Below, one piece after another: positions 45,553 through 56,332 of a stretch of 64,000 nt of DNA. Below the pieces are notes generated by a model, which saw only the letters and a list, made by a program, of their open reading frames with translations, was not told the origin of the DNA and searched no databases. This DNA is from Pachyseris speciosa. Taxonomy: Eukaryota; Cnidaria; Anthozoa; Scleractinia; Pachyseridae. The stretch lies in the NCBI GenBank assembly GCA_016490735.1, contig JAEMWC010000264.1, positions 222,501 through 286,500 on the forward strand, given 5' to 3'. Both the position numbers and the translations under genes were made by a program. Position 1 is the stretch's first letter; each line of letters begins with the position of its first letter.

Positions 45553-48500
45553 TACTATTATTATTATTGTTATTAGTGTGTTGTAAACAATGGTTGCCAA
45601 AGCGAAATGTTTGTGACTGTTGTCACATATCAGAAATTAGATTACTCCTAAATTACTTGGGCATTTTCATTATCCAATACTCCACTTAACAAGAAATATG
45701 AGTATTAGATCAAAGGTTCACATAACATCAAACCTCCACTTATGGCCACCTTCCTTAAGCAGACATTTCCCATAATAAGACACCAACACACCATGTGCCT
45801 GGTGATTTTTCCACTAAAACTCTACAGTAAGATCCTCCGTTAATTGCACACCATGCTCAGTCCAGAGGGTGGGCGTTTGATTGGATATGGTAGAAAAGAA
45901 CATTATACCTACAGTGTAAGAGAAAGGTCATAATCGGCATCAACAATTTTGTTGATGAAGGTTTTTCTTAAAATGATTAGAATAATAATAATAATAAACT
46001 TTATTAACGTGTCGATAATAAAACTGATCTAGCAGAGGGAAATCCCCCTGCTAATAGCCGACTCCTAACTATCTACAAAACAAATGTAGCTATTGAAAAA
46101 CTATGCGTTAATTACAATAACAGAGTGTATAAAATTACAATGAAACTATAAACTGTACATGTGTGAAAAAAAAAGAGACCAATACACATGTATACTTGAC
46201 TAACAAAGTAGAATATCTTGTTTGTTTATTTTTTTAATTTGTTGTTGTTGTTGTTCTGTGGATCTAAAAGGTATGTTGGATATGGTAGAAAAGAACATTG
46301 CACCAACAGTGTTAGAGAGAGATCATTATTGGTGTCAACAATTTTGTTGATAAAGGCTTTCCTTAAAATGATTAGAGAGACCACTACACATGTAAACTTG
46401 ACCAATGAAGTAGATCGTCTTGTTTATTGTCTTTTTTTTTGTTTTTGTTGTTGTTGTTGTTATTGTGTTCCTGTGGATCTAAAAGGAATGTTTCTTTCTT
46501 TCCCAATTAGTTAGGTAACATTTTTTGTTAATTTTCCCACAGGCACAACATCCGACCAGGAGCAATCAGCCAGTGGCCAGAAACGAAAGTTACCTTGTTC
46601 AGATCCACAGGACACTAAAAGGAGAAGGCTCTCAGGTAATGTTTGTTTCTAAATGCAATACAAGAATTTGGATAAGTATGCAACTGAAGGTTTAGTATAG
46701 AATCTGAGAAATAAATTTGAATGGTAAATATTTTAGTTCTAGGGAGGTCAACTAAATAGGCTCCAGGTACACTGTGAGAATCTGAGGACAATAACAAAAG
46801 AATCGTGTGACTGGTTAATTCTGGTTAAATAAATTCCATAGAGCTGGATTAAGGGTAGCCTGTGTCGCAGACATAATCTAATTCCGGTTAGTAACGTCTG
46901 CGAAGCATCACCCAATTCCTTGTTCTGTGAGTTGTTCTGTGTACCAGATTTTGATTACGCACTGTGATTGGCCCGTCAACAAATTAAAAGGCTTTTGTTG
47001 ACGGGCCAATCATAGCACATACTCAAATTCTGGTACACAGAACAAGGAATTCAGCGCTGCTTTGCAGATGTTACTAACTGGGTCTAGATTACGTCTGCGA
47101 CACCGGCCCGGTTATGTAGGTTAAAGGTGTATGAAGTGTTGTTTCTTTGTTAATTTGATTGTGGTGGCAGCATCTCTTAGAAAATCCAACCTGGAAGTAT
47201 TGACAGTGGTGTTGCTCAAGTTGCCATAAAGATTATAGGAATGATTTCAATTGCTGGTACTAAGTAGCATGGATCACAGAGTTGCTCTTTTATTATTCCC
47301 TCTCATATTTCTATGTGGTCATGAGCTAGCATCGTGAATTGAACAAAACTGGTCCAATGATTGAATTTTCTGTTGTTTTGTTCATTACGATCATTACGTT
47401 CTCGAAGTAAATGGTAACAGGGTATATATTGTTGGACCCCCAAAATCACCAATGTTTACACCTGGTCAGAATTAAAGAACTTTCCCAACTCTCTTTATTA
47501 GTTTTCTTCACCTGCCAGCTTGTTCACAGCTTTCTCGTCACCACAGAGACTGTTAAAAGCTAATTAGAATCGTTCCTGTTATTCCATCCCTTCCCCAATG
47601 ATTTAGCAACAACTTGTATTGCGAATGTTTCAATTTCTGTTTTTGAAGCAAACTATTCAAGTTGTGCATTGTACGTCAAATCACAAAATTCTCCGAAAAA
47701 GATAGCGAGCTTGAGGTCCATGCACCCAATTATCTTTTCATCGCCATCATCATCGTCGTTGGTCTTTTCCTTTCAGGTGACAACATTTGGTCATTGATTT
47801 TAAAGGAGCATTGTCACGCTATTGTACCATCACTTTAAAAAGCTTAAAACTGCCAATGCATCAGTGGAAACCTTAAAAGAATGGTCTAGTTTTGCTGCCA
47901 AAGACTATAGTACTGAATTGACGCTATAAACTCTGGTATTCCATCAAAAATGACAAAGATGGAAATGGATTGAAATTTGAAAAAACTGAAATGTCAAGCT
48001 ATGCATTGAAAAACCATCAAAAAATTTATTATGGTTAGCTCTTCCTGTTAAAATTTCATTGGAATTCATCTTGCTCATTCTGTAGGAGCATTCTTTGCAT
48101 GATAACAGGTAAAAGGCAGGGTGGGGGTTGAAACCCCGACCCTGTTCAGGACAAAAAATGCCTTCCCTGTGTAGGACAACGCCACTATTTTAAAAACAAT
48201 AGCGCTAATATCTAGTCCTGAAAATGACCTAATGTTGACTAGTTTCCGACCTACTAAATAAATACAGATGAACGTCTTCGGATTGCTAAATACTCGACGA
48301 CTGTCTCGCAGCCATACTCTGTCTAGGACGGGTCCAGACCCTGATTAGGACAGACCCGATTGAAAGTATATAGCTTGTTGAGGGTAGAAGGTCCAAATTG
48401 TACCCTGTCCAGTGGCACGTCCCTGTATAGGCCATGTAGGGAAGTAGCCCCTCCCCTCCCCCCCCTCCCCGAGCCATACGCACATAGGCATACTTCAGTC

Positions 48501-51500
48501 TTTTTCAAAGTCTTTGATGTACCACAGCTGAATGAATCGATGCCAGTTTCTGTTTTTATTGTTGTTACAGGAGACTTTTGTCTCGAGGAGTGCCAAGGAC
48601 AACTACGTTCATTTTATGACTCCAGAAGTAAAGTCAAAATCATTCCTTGGGACCCAAGCTCTGCCGTTCCTATTGATGAGATTTACACCGAGTTATCTTG
48701 GCTTGCAGATGACAGGAAACCCAGTGGAGTGACACAAGAGAAACTCGAAGACTATACAGATATCTTCAGAAATCGAAAGCATTGTGCAGAACCGAAACGA
48801 ATTTTGGTGTACGGCCGGCCGGGTATCGGCAAGACAGTTTTTACCCAGAAAACTGCCTTTGACTGGTCGCAGCAGAGAAATCAAATGTTATCAAAGTTTG
48901 ATCTTGTACTTCTGGTTAAGTTGCGTGATGTCTGTGACTTCCAAGATGTCCCGTCTATTTTGAAGGCTTCAGAGGTGTTGGCTAGTGATGGCAAAATTTC
49001 CGTTGACGACCTGTATGCTTACATTCGTCAACATCAAGAGAAAGTCTTGCTCATTTTGGATGGCTATGATGAGTACAGCGCAGGAAAACAATCTCCCATT
49101 CGTGACATCTGGGAAAGGAAGCTGCTGAGAGATTGTTGTGTTATCGTCACTACACGGCAAATGAAAACTGACGAGTTGAGAAGCCCTAGTGATGGTCAGT
49201 TTGAAATCAATGGGTTTGATAGTGAAGATCAAATCAAGAGGTTTGCAAAGAAATTTCTGAATGATGAAAACAATGTTGAAGAGTTTTGGAAGTACTTGGA
49301 GAAGCAAAACCTTAAGGACATAGCAAAAATATCGCTTTTGCTCCTGATGCTTTGTTTGGTTTGGAAGGAAAACAATTCTACAGAACTACCATCTTCACGG
49401 GCCAGCATTTACACTCAGTTTATTCAAACCTTTTTGAATCACATGTCTTCAAAAGATTCTGATGCTGAGGTGTCAAGAGAAATAGGTGACCACGCTGAGG
49501 AACTTAGTAGGTTGGGTAAACTTGCTCTCGATGCCCTTTTGCGGGGGAGTCTTCATTTGCCTTTACGTGAAGTTCCTGGTGACCTCCTTACTGAGAAGTT
49601 AATTGAAGTTGGGTTATTTCAAGTTTCCAATCTGTTTAGTGTGAATCCTGATAAAGGCGTGTTTTTCATCCACAAATCGGTGCAAGAGTTTCTTGCAGCA
49701 TGGTATCTTAGAGATGAGCTGTTATCAAGAAAAAGTGAAAATCCAACCCCTCTGCTCAAATTTGACTCAATTCGCAAGCTTTTCAAGATGAGAGAGGTTC
49801 TGCAATTTGCTTCTGAGCTGTCCGGAGAGGCTGCGTGGGAGATTGTAAGTCACCTGGGATCCGTGGCAAAGAAGGAAAGTGTTACAGAATACCACTTCTT
49901 GAATACACCTTCTGTTTTCGATTTCACGGCAGCACAACTCGGGTTTCATGAGCTCATTCTAGATGCCTTTTTTCGCTGCTCACCCGAGGTGAGAAGAGAA
50001 CGCGTCTCTGTATTTCTCTCTTATGTTGGATGTTGTTTGCTTATCAATCCTGGTCAATTGCAAAGCTTTGCTGAGGAACACTTGTTGAAATCCACCACAC
50101 TCCCAAACTATATATTCGTGTCTTCATACAGGCATTGGATGGGATCTCTTAATAGGAGTGTCTATTCAGAGCAATGCTTCCGTCACTTGATTACAGTGCT
50201 GGAAGATGTAGATGCAGTTGTTGTTGGCTGTTCCGGGGGAAAGAGAGCGTCAGATTTTTTGAAGAAGTATGAGGTTCGTTCTGCTGCCGATTACTTGTTA
50301 TTTAAGAGAGAAGAGCATGTGTACCTTCATATTACTGGCATTTTTTGTTCTGAGGAGTTAGACCCGCCATTTCCCATTGAAATGCTGAGGGAGCTTGTGG
50401 CCTCACCTCAGCCTACTCAGCAAGAGGAACCTGATGCTAATCAGTCGGGGCAACAAGACAACAGCAACGCTTTGTGTTTGACTGAGAACATTGCGCATAA
50501 CTCCAGTCCAGCTCGGCATTGCCTTTCACTGGTGAAGAGAATTTTTGTTTGTTTTGACGATTGGTCGGAAGTGGAAACGCTTACTGAGATCTTCCCTTTT
50601 GTCACTTGCCCAGACAAGATATTCCTTAAAGGTGATACGCCTGAAATAATTGGTGGCAAGTTAACAAAGAGTTTAGTGTCCAGTATCCCTTTCACAGACA
50701 ATCTTTATTTCTTGGGTCTTATGGCTGTAAATTTGACAGCTGAGTCTGTCACTATTATTGCCACATCTCTACACCAGGCTCCTAACTTGCGAGACCTCTT
50801 GTTGGGAGATAACCCTCTTGGTGAAGGAGTAAGTGTTCTAACTCAACACCTCAGCTGTGTTCCTAATCTAAATGAGCTGTTTCTCGAAGAAGTCAAGATG
50901 ACAAAGAAACAAGTAAATGATCTGACCACTGCTGTACGTCAAAGTAACATCACCAGGCTGATATCCGATTATCACGTGAGTTGTCTTGTTTTTATGGTAA
51001 TTCCTTTCTTCTTATTGTTTATTTGTTGTATAAATAAGATCTGGCTCGTTCAAGAACAGCGAAACGAAACGGCGAAGTAGTTGCGATAGTATCTAAGAGC
51101 GATGCTAAAATTAGGCTTGATCACAGGTCACGTGATTCAACAGTTTTCTTTTTTTTCTTTTTTTACATCTTTGTTTCTTTGTGACAGTCCTCCTAATTAC
51201 AGGCAGCTACTAACAATTATACATAGAAACAATTATACATAAAAACAGTTTTTCATAATTAAAAAAAACCTAATTTATTAATGTATTTTTCCTGAAAAAA
51301 TATCGGATTGTAGCAGCTTTGCATGGGTTTCCTTTTAGACACAGTGAGTGAGGGGGCTGCCTTCTCAGGGAGGGGGTGGGGGGGGGGAAGAGTTTTCTTC
51401 AGTAGCGAGTTTAATTTGAACTTTTCAACCAAATTCAACACCACCAAAGAAACATACGTGATTAACAAATGTAATGCTTGTAGTTAAAGGGAAGCTCATT

Positions 51501-52260
51501 TCTTGTTTTGTTGACTTTCTTTGTTTCTATAAATAAATCTTTCCTCTACTGTCTACAAATTGCACGTTGTTTAAAACTGTTTTGTGATTTGTAGTAGTAC
51601 ATAAAAGGAACCTCACTTCCCTAGCATGTCATTTTTGACACTCCGCAGGAAGAGTTTATTCCAAACCTGAGAAAAACATCCTCAATAGATCAATCGAATT
51701 CAGAAAATACTGGACGTTTCCTTTCCCAAACTGGAAGTTTTGGCGGTTGGCAGTTCGCATGTAATTTTGTGAAACGCTCGAAAACATGGCTCGGGTGATA
51801 ATGACCCGGTGTAGCCTGTAAACACGTCAGTGCGTTTTGTAAAGAAATGTGAGCTAACTTAGCCCGCCCAGGGTAGCTCGGTAGGCGGGTGACCTGGGGT
51901 ACCAGAGTAACCCTGTCTCCATTAACACACAAAATGGACTTAACACTGTGTTTGGGTTTGTGGCAGGATGAAGAAGGAAACTCACTGCCTGAGGATGAAT
52001 GGCCGTCTGAGGACCAGTCAGAGGGGCAGTCAGAAGACGAGCTAGGGGTCGAGTCAGAAGACAAATCAGAAGACAAGTCAGGGGACGAGTCAGAGAACAA
52101 GTCACTGTGCGAGTCACAGGAAGAGTCAGGGGGTGAGTCAGGGCAAGATGAGTCAGAGGACGACAGACGAGCGGACGAACAGGAGGCGATGCTCAAACCT
52201 GAGGTTTGTGCCCTAGCTATTCGCGATTCTTGTCTTGCAGATTTTCATTCCCGACTCTGA
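43436..52260 (+). CDS. nucleosidase(PNP)-NACHT-LRR receptor-type gene with breaks in the PNP part
   Basis: Five exons join in phase: 43436-44099, 45224-45410, 46543-46635, 48571-50975 and 51967-52260. The first two encode a purine-nucleoside-phosphorylase/MTA-nucleosidase-like domain, the third a short basic linker, the fourth NACHT plus the start of leucine-rich repeats, and the last an acidic tail. This is the domain order of anthozoan NLR-like proteins, presumed intracellular sensors whose NACHT ATPase drives oligomerisation. Breaks are a TAG at 43955-43957 where relatives have Trp (DGWKPP) and a one-base shift near 45318-45322. Everything from 46543 on is open. It could be a decaying receptor, a gene using a downstream start, or sequence errors. 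A LINE fragment and several MITEs lie in its introns. Confidence 0.75.
44261..44712 (+). mobile_element. LINE reverse-transcriptase C-terminal fragment in NLR intron
   Basis: Reading across stops and shifts gives KLQNWAALILMSANYDS, LWHQRLEKKSIMLYKILHDM, MPEYLRSSF, then LALPKHCTDYLKRSLPYSGA and SFGDFKNKL, the conserved C-terminal end of CR1/L2-type LINE polymerases. It carries at least two stops and is dead. Confidence 0.7.
45224..45410 (+). pseudogene. PNP/MTA-nucleosidase-like domain, second exon, one frameshift
   Basis: Begins IFVAAHDLKMEWVIVKGVAD, the last strand of the fold with the conserved Asp (AD in VADCAD). Near 45318-45322 the frame must change by one base to continue as PFACVMAASVVFNMLSDP and then DWPHYQ, which is conserved in relatives. 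Without the change translation stops at 45361. The exon ends CAAG before GTATGT. Confidence 0.75.
45521..45569. repeat. ATT microsatellite in NLR intron
   Basis: About 16 ATT units with two ACT interruptions. Confidence 0.85.
45885..46492 (+). repeat. tandem duplication of about 215 bp in NLR intron
   Basis: Both copies start GGATATGGTAGAAAAGAACA and end TGTGGATCTAAAAGG (45885-46270 and 46275-46486). The first copy is longer because a retroposon tail (45981-46172) split it at GATTAGA. The duplication therefore came before the insertion. Confidence 0.75.
45981..46172 (-). mobile_element. retroposon 3' end inserted in duplicated intron segment
   Basis: AATAATAATAATAATAAACT, then TTATTAACGTGTCGATAA and about 150 bp to a poly-A run. 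The uninterrupted sister copy at 46360 defines both edges. The minus-strand orientation is inferred from the AAT tail. Confidence 0.65.
46543..46635 (+). CDS. NLR linker exon with basic cluster
   Basis: A 93-base exon after TTCCCACAG and before GTAATG reads GTTSDQEQSASGQKRKLP and then DTKRRRLS. It links the nucleosidase and NACHT exons in phase. KRKLP and KRRRLS about 10 residues apart resemble a bipartite nuclear localisation signal, unusual for a cytosolic sensor. Confidence 0.65.
46858..47106. mobile_element. palindromic MITE in NLR intron
   Basis: The left half (GTGTCGCAGACATAATCTA, GTTAGTAACGTCTGCGAAGC, AATTCCTTGTTCTGTG) is repeated inverted on the right, and the centre is GATTGGCCCGTCAACAAA facing TTTGTTGACGGGCCAATC. 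The whole 249 bp folds back on itself. Confidence 0.75.
47804..48110. mobile_element. TTAA-type MITE, copy 1 (right end eroded)
   Basis: TTAA followed by AGGAGCATTGTCACGCTATT; inside, GGTCTAGTTTTG, GATGGAAATGGATTGAAA and AAATTTATTATGGTTAG match the complete copy at 55969-56332. The right inverted end is not visible. Confidence 0.6.
48111..48570. other. intron with dispersed-repeat motifs
   Basis: GACCCTGTTCAGGACAAAAA, GGACAGACCC and CCCTGTATAGGCCATGTAGG are fragments of a dispersed repeat. The long NACHT ORF is open here, but no sequence similarity or start signal supports coding. Confidence 0.5.
48571..50975 (+). CDS. NACHT ATPase exon with leucine-rich repeat start
   Basis: 801 open codons between TTGTTACAG and GTGAGT. 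Visible motifs, in order: DFCLEECQGQLRSFYDS at the N-terminus; Walker A YGRPGIGKTVF (about residue 80); Walker B KVLLILDGYDEYS (about 157); VIVTTRQMKTDEL (sensor 1 Arg); FIHKSVQEFLAAWYL (NACHT-associated winged-helix HKS/QEFLAA motif); and leucine-rich repeats LRDLLLGDNPLGEG and LNELFLEEVKM near the end. ATP binding and hydrolysis residues are intact. The ORF extends upstream to 48360 only because an intron happens to be open; GDFCLE follows the splice acceptor. Confidence 0.9.
50976..51966. other. last NLR intron with MITE fragment
   Basis: 51380-51600 is duplicated at 54330-54560 (TTTTCTTCAGTAGCGAG, TACTGTCTACAAATTGC, TTTTGTGATTTG). 51840-51905 (CCCAGGGTAGCTCGGTAGGC) is a fragment of the TAA-type MITE at 26673. 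Confidence 0.6.
51967..52260 (+). CDS. NLR acidic C-terminal exon
   Basis: It starts at GATGAAGAAGG after GTGGCAG and reads DEEGNSLPEDEWPSEDQSEG, then a run of SED/ES repeats, ending at TGA 52258-52260. Phase 0 matches the NACHT exon. A diverged duplicate of the exon lies at 54579. The antisense ORF 51690-52196 (Ser/Asp-rich) is its shadow. Confidence 0.65.
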   Translation, partial: DEEGNSLPEDEWPSEDQSEGQSEDELGVESEDKSEDKSGDESENKSLCESQEESGGESGQDESEDDRRADEQEAMLKPEVCALAIRDSCLADFHSRL

Positions 52261-53190
52261 CATTACACCCTTAAGCATCTTAAGAAAAGCTGAGCCACCT
52301 TACAGTCCAGTAGATCACATGCACTGGGGTTCTCATGTAGTCATGCTACGTTAGTTTACCGAGCTCAAAGTGGACTATGCAAAACATTTCAACTAGCTAA
52401 AAACCCTCACTTGAGGCTTGCAGTGGTGATTAAAGGAAACGTCGTATAAATCGCCAAAAGGCAATCGTTACAGGTGTATACTTCAGGGTTCATACTTCTC
52501 ATGAGCAAAAGCTTTTGGTAAACAATATTCCTGTTTTGAAAATACTGAAAACTTTTTCTTCCAAGTTTTTATTCCTTTTATTTCCGCGAGATAGTCGACG
52601 TTTTCAGAAGTGTTTTACGTATCAAAAATTTCATCGCAGGTTGCGATGACACGTGCGATCAGGATCTACTTTGGTTTCGCTTGGTAAACCAATCCCGCAA
52701 GAACCGCGAAACGTAGCTCGCACGCTTGTTCCGCTTGTCACTCGAGTGTTTCGTGAGTATAGTGGGTGGTACGCTTGGTTTAGACACCAAAAGATGCGCA
52801 AAAATGTCCTTATTAAGCGGGGACTGAGTAAAGGTCACAGACACATGTATTATCGATAGAAACACTAGAGCATATTTATAATTTAAAATCTACAGTATAG
52901 TTGTGACAATTAAAAATACAGTTTACAATGCACACACTACTATTGTCTATACAGCGGGGTTAACTTTGTGAGAGAGCGTGTCACTCGGGTAAAAAAAAGT
53001 GTCCGTTGTCCGTTTTAACCGGGGTAATATAAGAGAAAACAGATTAGCTATTCGTTGGTACAAACAAAACTGTCCGTAATAAGTGGGTGTCCGTACGTTG
53101 CCCAAAGTTCATGTTATGGAATGTACCGGTACTTAAGATCAGTATAGGTGAAGTTTTCAGTTCGTTGGAAGGTTTGCTAACCAGATCATG
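52261..53190. other. no gene recognised downstream of NLR
   Basis: Probable 3' UTR and intergenic DNA. No repeat with defined ends was seen. Confidence 0.4.
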
Positions 53191-53192
53191 GA

Positions 53193-53202
53193 GGTGTTTT
53201 GC

Positions 53203-53254
<52 letters not shown>

Positions 53255-54210
53255 TGATGATGATGATGATTATGATGATGATGATAATAACAATATTTAA
53301 TATTTGTATTGCGCTTTTCCTAGAAAAATAATCAAAAGCGCATTCCAGTGAGCAAAGTAAAACTACCGACTAATTTAAAAAGTTAAAACCTAAAATCCTG
53401 ACATAATTGAAAATATTAAAAACTTTACACTAAGCACTAAATTTAACAAAAAGCCTAAGAGAATAAAAAAGATACGTGCAATAAAAAACAATTGTATTGA
53501 ATAATAAGAACAAAATAAAAGCGAAAGCAAAAGCAAGCTAAGTCAGTTCAGTCCAACTAAGGTGTTAAAAATGCCTTGGTAAAAAAATGCGCTTTAAGGT
53601 GGCGTTTAAAATCGTTTATATCACTCTTTCTTCGAAGCTCTTCTGGGAGGGAGTTCCATAGTCTGGGAGCTGCGACTGCGAATGCCCTGTCACCTGGAGT
53701 CTTTTTTGTGATACCATTCGGCATGCAAAGCAGAAGTTGATTTGAAGATCTTAAGCGGTAGCGATTCTCTTTGACCACTTCTAACTCCCTAAGGTAGCTG
53801 GGTGCAGACCCATGTATTGCTTTGAAGGTCAAGAGACAGATCTTAAAGTCGATTCGATATCGCACAGGCAGCCAGTGCAGACTAAAAAGTGACGGAGTGA
53901 TATGGCAAAACTTTGGGAGTCTGAAAATTATACGAGCCGCTGTGTTTTGTACACGCTGAATCTTATGAAGCTGCTTAGCAGGCAGACCGTATAACAAACT
54001 GTTGCAATAGTCGATCTGACTGGTAATAAAAGCGTGCACTAGTTGCTCGCATGTTTCTTGCGACAAGTACATCCGTATACGCCTTAGGTTGTAAAGGTGA
54101 AAATATGCTGCGCTGCATAGTTTGTTAACGTGCGTGTTCGTGGTGAGTTCCGAGTCAAACCATGCACCTAGATTTTTCACAACTTGCTCCAGGAGACTTG
54201 TGCGCATGTT
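53193..54210 (-). mobile_element. 5'-truncated LINE with intact RT C-terminal ORF
   Basis: On the minus strand 54207-53557 is open for 216 codons: NLGAWFDSELTTNTHVNKLC, the ITSQIDYCNSLLYGLPAKQL box, IQRVQNTAARIIFRLP, then ITPSLFSLHWLPVRYRIDFK and a DFKRHLKAHFF end. This is the thumb/C-terminal part of CR1/L2/jockey-type polymerases. The 3' region reaches an AAT/ATG-rich tail at 53203-53290. It inserted between the duplicated NLR tail segments. Confidence 0.85.
53203..53290. repeat. AAT/ATG microsatellite at LINE tail
   Basis: About 15 AAT units and then about 9 GATGAT units. It is probably grown from the LINE tail. Confidence 0.85.
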
Positions 54211-54329
54211 ACTGCCGTGCGTATTTCAGCTGGTTTTAGGAAGAAAATCTAGCATGCAAATCTAGTTTGGAAAAACTGTTGAAAGCGTTTCAAGTAAGAA
54301 TGGTTACAATCATTTAGGTGACCGCTTGG

Positions 54330-54675
54330 ATTCAGCAATGTTTTCTTGAGTAGTGAGTCTTGATTTGAACTTTTCAACAAAATGTGAGAGCAAGATCCAA
54401 AAACTACATTTCTGATTAGAAAACGATGCACTAAAAGTGTAAGGGACTTTCATGTTTCCATGTTCTCGACACTGCTTAAATTATCAGCGTTTAAAGCATA
54501 GCACACTATATATATTCGTTTTTACTTTACTGTCTACAAATCGCTTGGCGTTTAACACAGTTTTGTGATTTGCGGCAGGATAATGAAGGAAAACCCACTG
54601 CCTGATCGTGAATGGCCATCAGAGGACGAGGAGGAGCCAATCTACCCTGTGAACGCAGTTGATACCGGAAATTAA
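54330..54675 (+). pseudogene. duplicate of NLR tail exon, frameshifted
   Basis: After GTGATTTGCGGCAG, 54579 onward reads DNEG and, with a one-base shift in the AAAA run, PDREWPSEDEEEP to a TAA at 54673. It matches DEEGNSLPEDEWPSED at 51967, and the upstream 230 bp also match. It is a second, shorter copy of the receptor tail, either a decayed alternative last exon or a relic of a neighbouring receptor. Confidence 0.55.
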
Positions 54676-55968
54676 CAGAACAATATTTGTATACTCGGTA
54701 TGGAACTGGATCTAGCATGACGTCAAGCTGCCTCATGTGCACGCTAGTTCCAGCTCATTACGGAGGATACGAGTAAGGTCTGTTGATTGACAGATTAATT
54801 AAAATACGTTAAGGACAGTGGGCCTACTATCCTTGTCGAAATGTTTTGTAGTAGTGGGCGCCATAGCTGGAGTAGTAGGCAACAACTAGCAGTAAACCTT
54901 CCCTGCTAAGAGAACTTACAGTGAAGTCCAAGGGTGAAGTAAGGGGCGAATAATTGACTGTAGGCGGCAAATCGGGGCTGCCGGGCTACTATTGTTACTG
55001 CGTATACGTTCCGCGCATCTCGAGGTTACCTGAGATGAATACCGGTAGGTTTTTTTTAAGCAAAGTAGTGCTTCCTAAAACAAAGTAAGTCTTGGTAAGG
55101 GCTACCGGGATCTGAGAAGAAAATTGTGGGCACCCACGCATTTTTCAAGTACAGTCGTGCTTCAATTTCGGACAAAAATGCCTAACATCGCCCCTAGTTT
55201 AAAGCTTTTTAGTAAGTTTGATGCCTTATTATCCCTGATAAATGCGTGGTTGCCTCCAAATTTCATTTTGAATTCCATCACCCCTTACAAAGATCTGCTT
55301 TTCGCATACAGTCATAAACCATGCAAACATACTTATGTATTAAAGCCCTGGCTAAACGATCAAACATTTTCGTCCAACCTTGTGTTTGGTACACTCAAAG
55401 TTCGGTGGCCAAATGGACAAACTGTCATGTTTGACCACACCCAAGATAAAGTGAAAGACGCTGAAAGCTTTTTACGTATATTTGCAGAAATTATGAGTTG
55501 ACTAGACTTTGATTAGTTTCTTTTTAGCGGTTGTATATGCTTTGTTGGCAGGGTTGGCTAAACGATCAAACATTTGTTCGTTGCATGGAATCTTTGAGAT
55601 AATCAAACACGGAAAAGCCATTTCAATGCATGAATTGAGAGAGGCGACTAAACAGTAAAACGTTTTCTTCCAACACCTCAGTTTACAAAATCAGTGGTAT
55701 TGCACTTAAGAAGGATGATTGACAGTGGGCATTGGATAGTAACTACTTCAGATAGTTACCGAGTTACCTGTGGACTTCAAGTCCTCAATTTTTAAAAGGT
55801 TTTTTAATTCAATTTTTCTTGCAGTTAGCCCCATCTAAACAGAAACATTGAAGCGGATTCTAATTTTTTTTTAAGTTCTTTGAACTCTGACTCGATCAAC
55901 AAAAGACGAGTAAGGCTGTGGGGAGGGTAGGGCAAGGGGAGCTACAGGTTACCCTATGTTGAACTTAA
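54676..55968. other. no gene recognised; dispersed repeat motifs
   Basis: GGCTAAACGATCAAACATTT occurs twice (55349, 55556) with CCAAATGGACAAACTGTC nearby, pointing to a dispersed repeat. The 125-codon ORF at 55124-55501 overlaps these motifs and has no recognisable domain. Confidence 0.4.
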
Positions 55969-56332
55969 AGGGGCAATGTCACGCTATTTGGCAACTTTTT
56001 AAATAAGGTAGAAGGTGTCTTCGCATCAATTGAATTCCAAAAATAATGGTCTAGTTTTGTTATTAAAGACTATTTGAAGGTATTGAAACTGTCGCCTGTT
56101 GCTACGGATGGCAAGGATGGAAATGGATTGAAACTTGAAAAAATTGGCCATTCTTTTCAAGTTTTGATGCTGCGTCTTCAAAAATCATCAAGAAATTTAT
56201 TATAGTTAGCACTCCCCGATTTGATATCTTCGTCATAGTGTTACAAAGCATTTTGTTTATGAGTAAAGGCTCAAAGTAATGATTTTAGCGCAGAATTGAC
56301 CTAAAACAGCAAAATCCTCGTGACGTTGCCCT
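55969..56332. mobile_element. TTAA-type MITE, copy 2, complete
   Basis: TTAA flanks both sides (55965-55968, 56333-56336). Ends AGGGGCAATGTCACG and CGTGACGTTGCCCT are inverted repeats. TTAA duplications are characteristic of piggyBac and Kolobok groups. The same family lies at 47804. Confidence 0.8.

Noticed and set aside
48360..48570. N-terminal extension of the NACHT ORF
   Set aside because: The in-phase splice acceptor at 48570, agreeing with the donor at 46635, and the repeat-like sequence upstream show that this part is intron.
51690..52196. 168-codon minus-strand Ser/Asp-rich ORF
   Set aside because: It is the reverse reading of the repetitive acidic exon of the receptor gene.
55124..55501. 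125-codon ORF
   Set aside because: No domain is recognisable and it contains motifs (GGCTAAACGATCAAACATTT) repeated just downstream, so it is probably repeat-derived.
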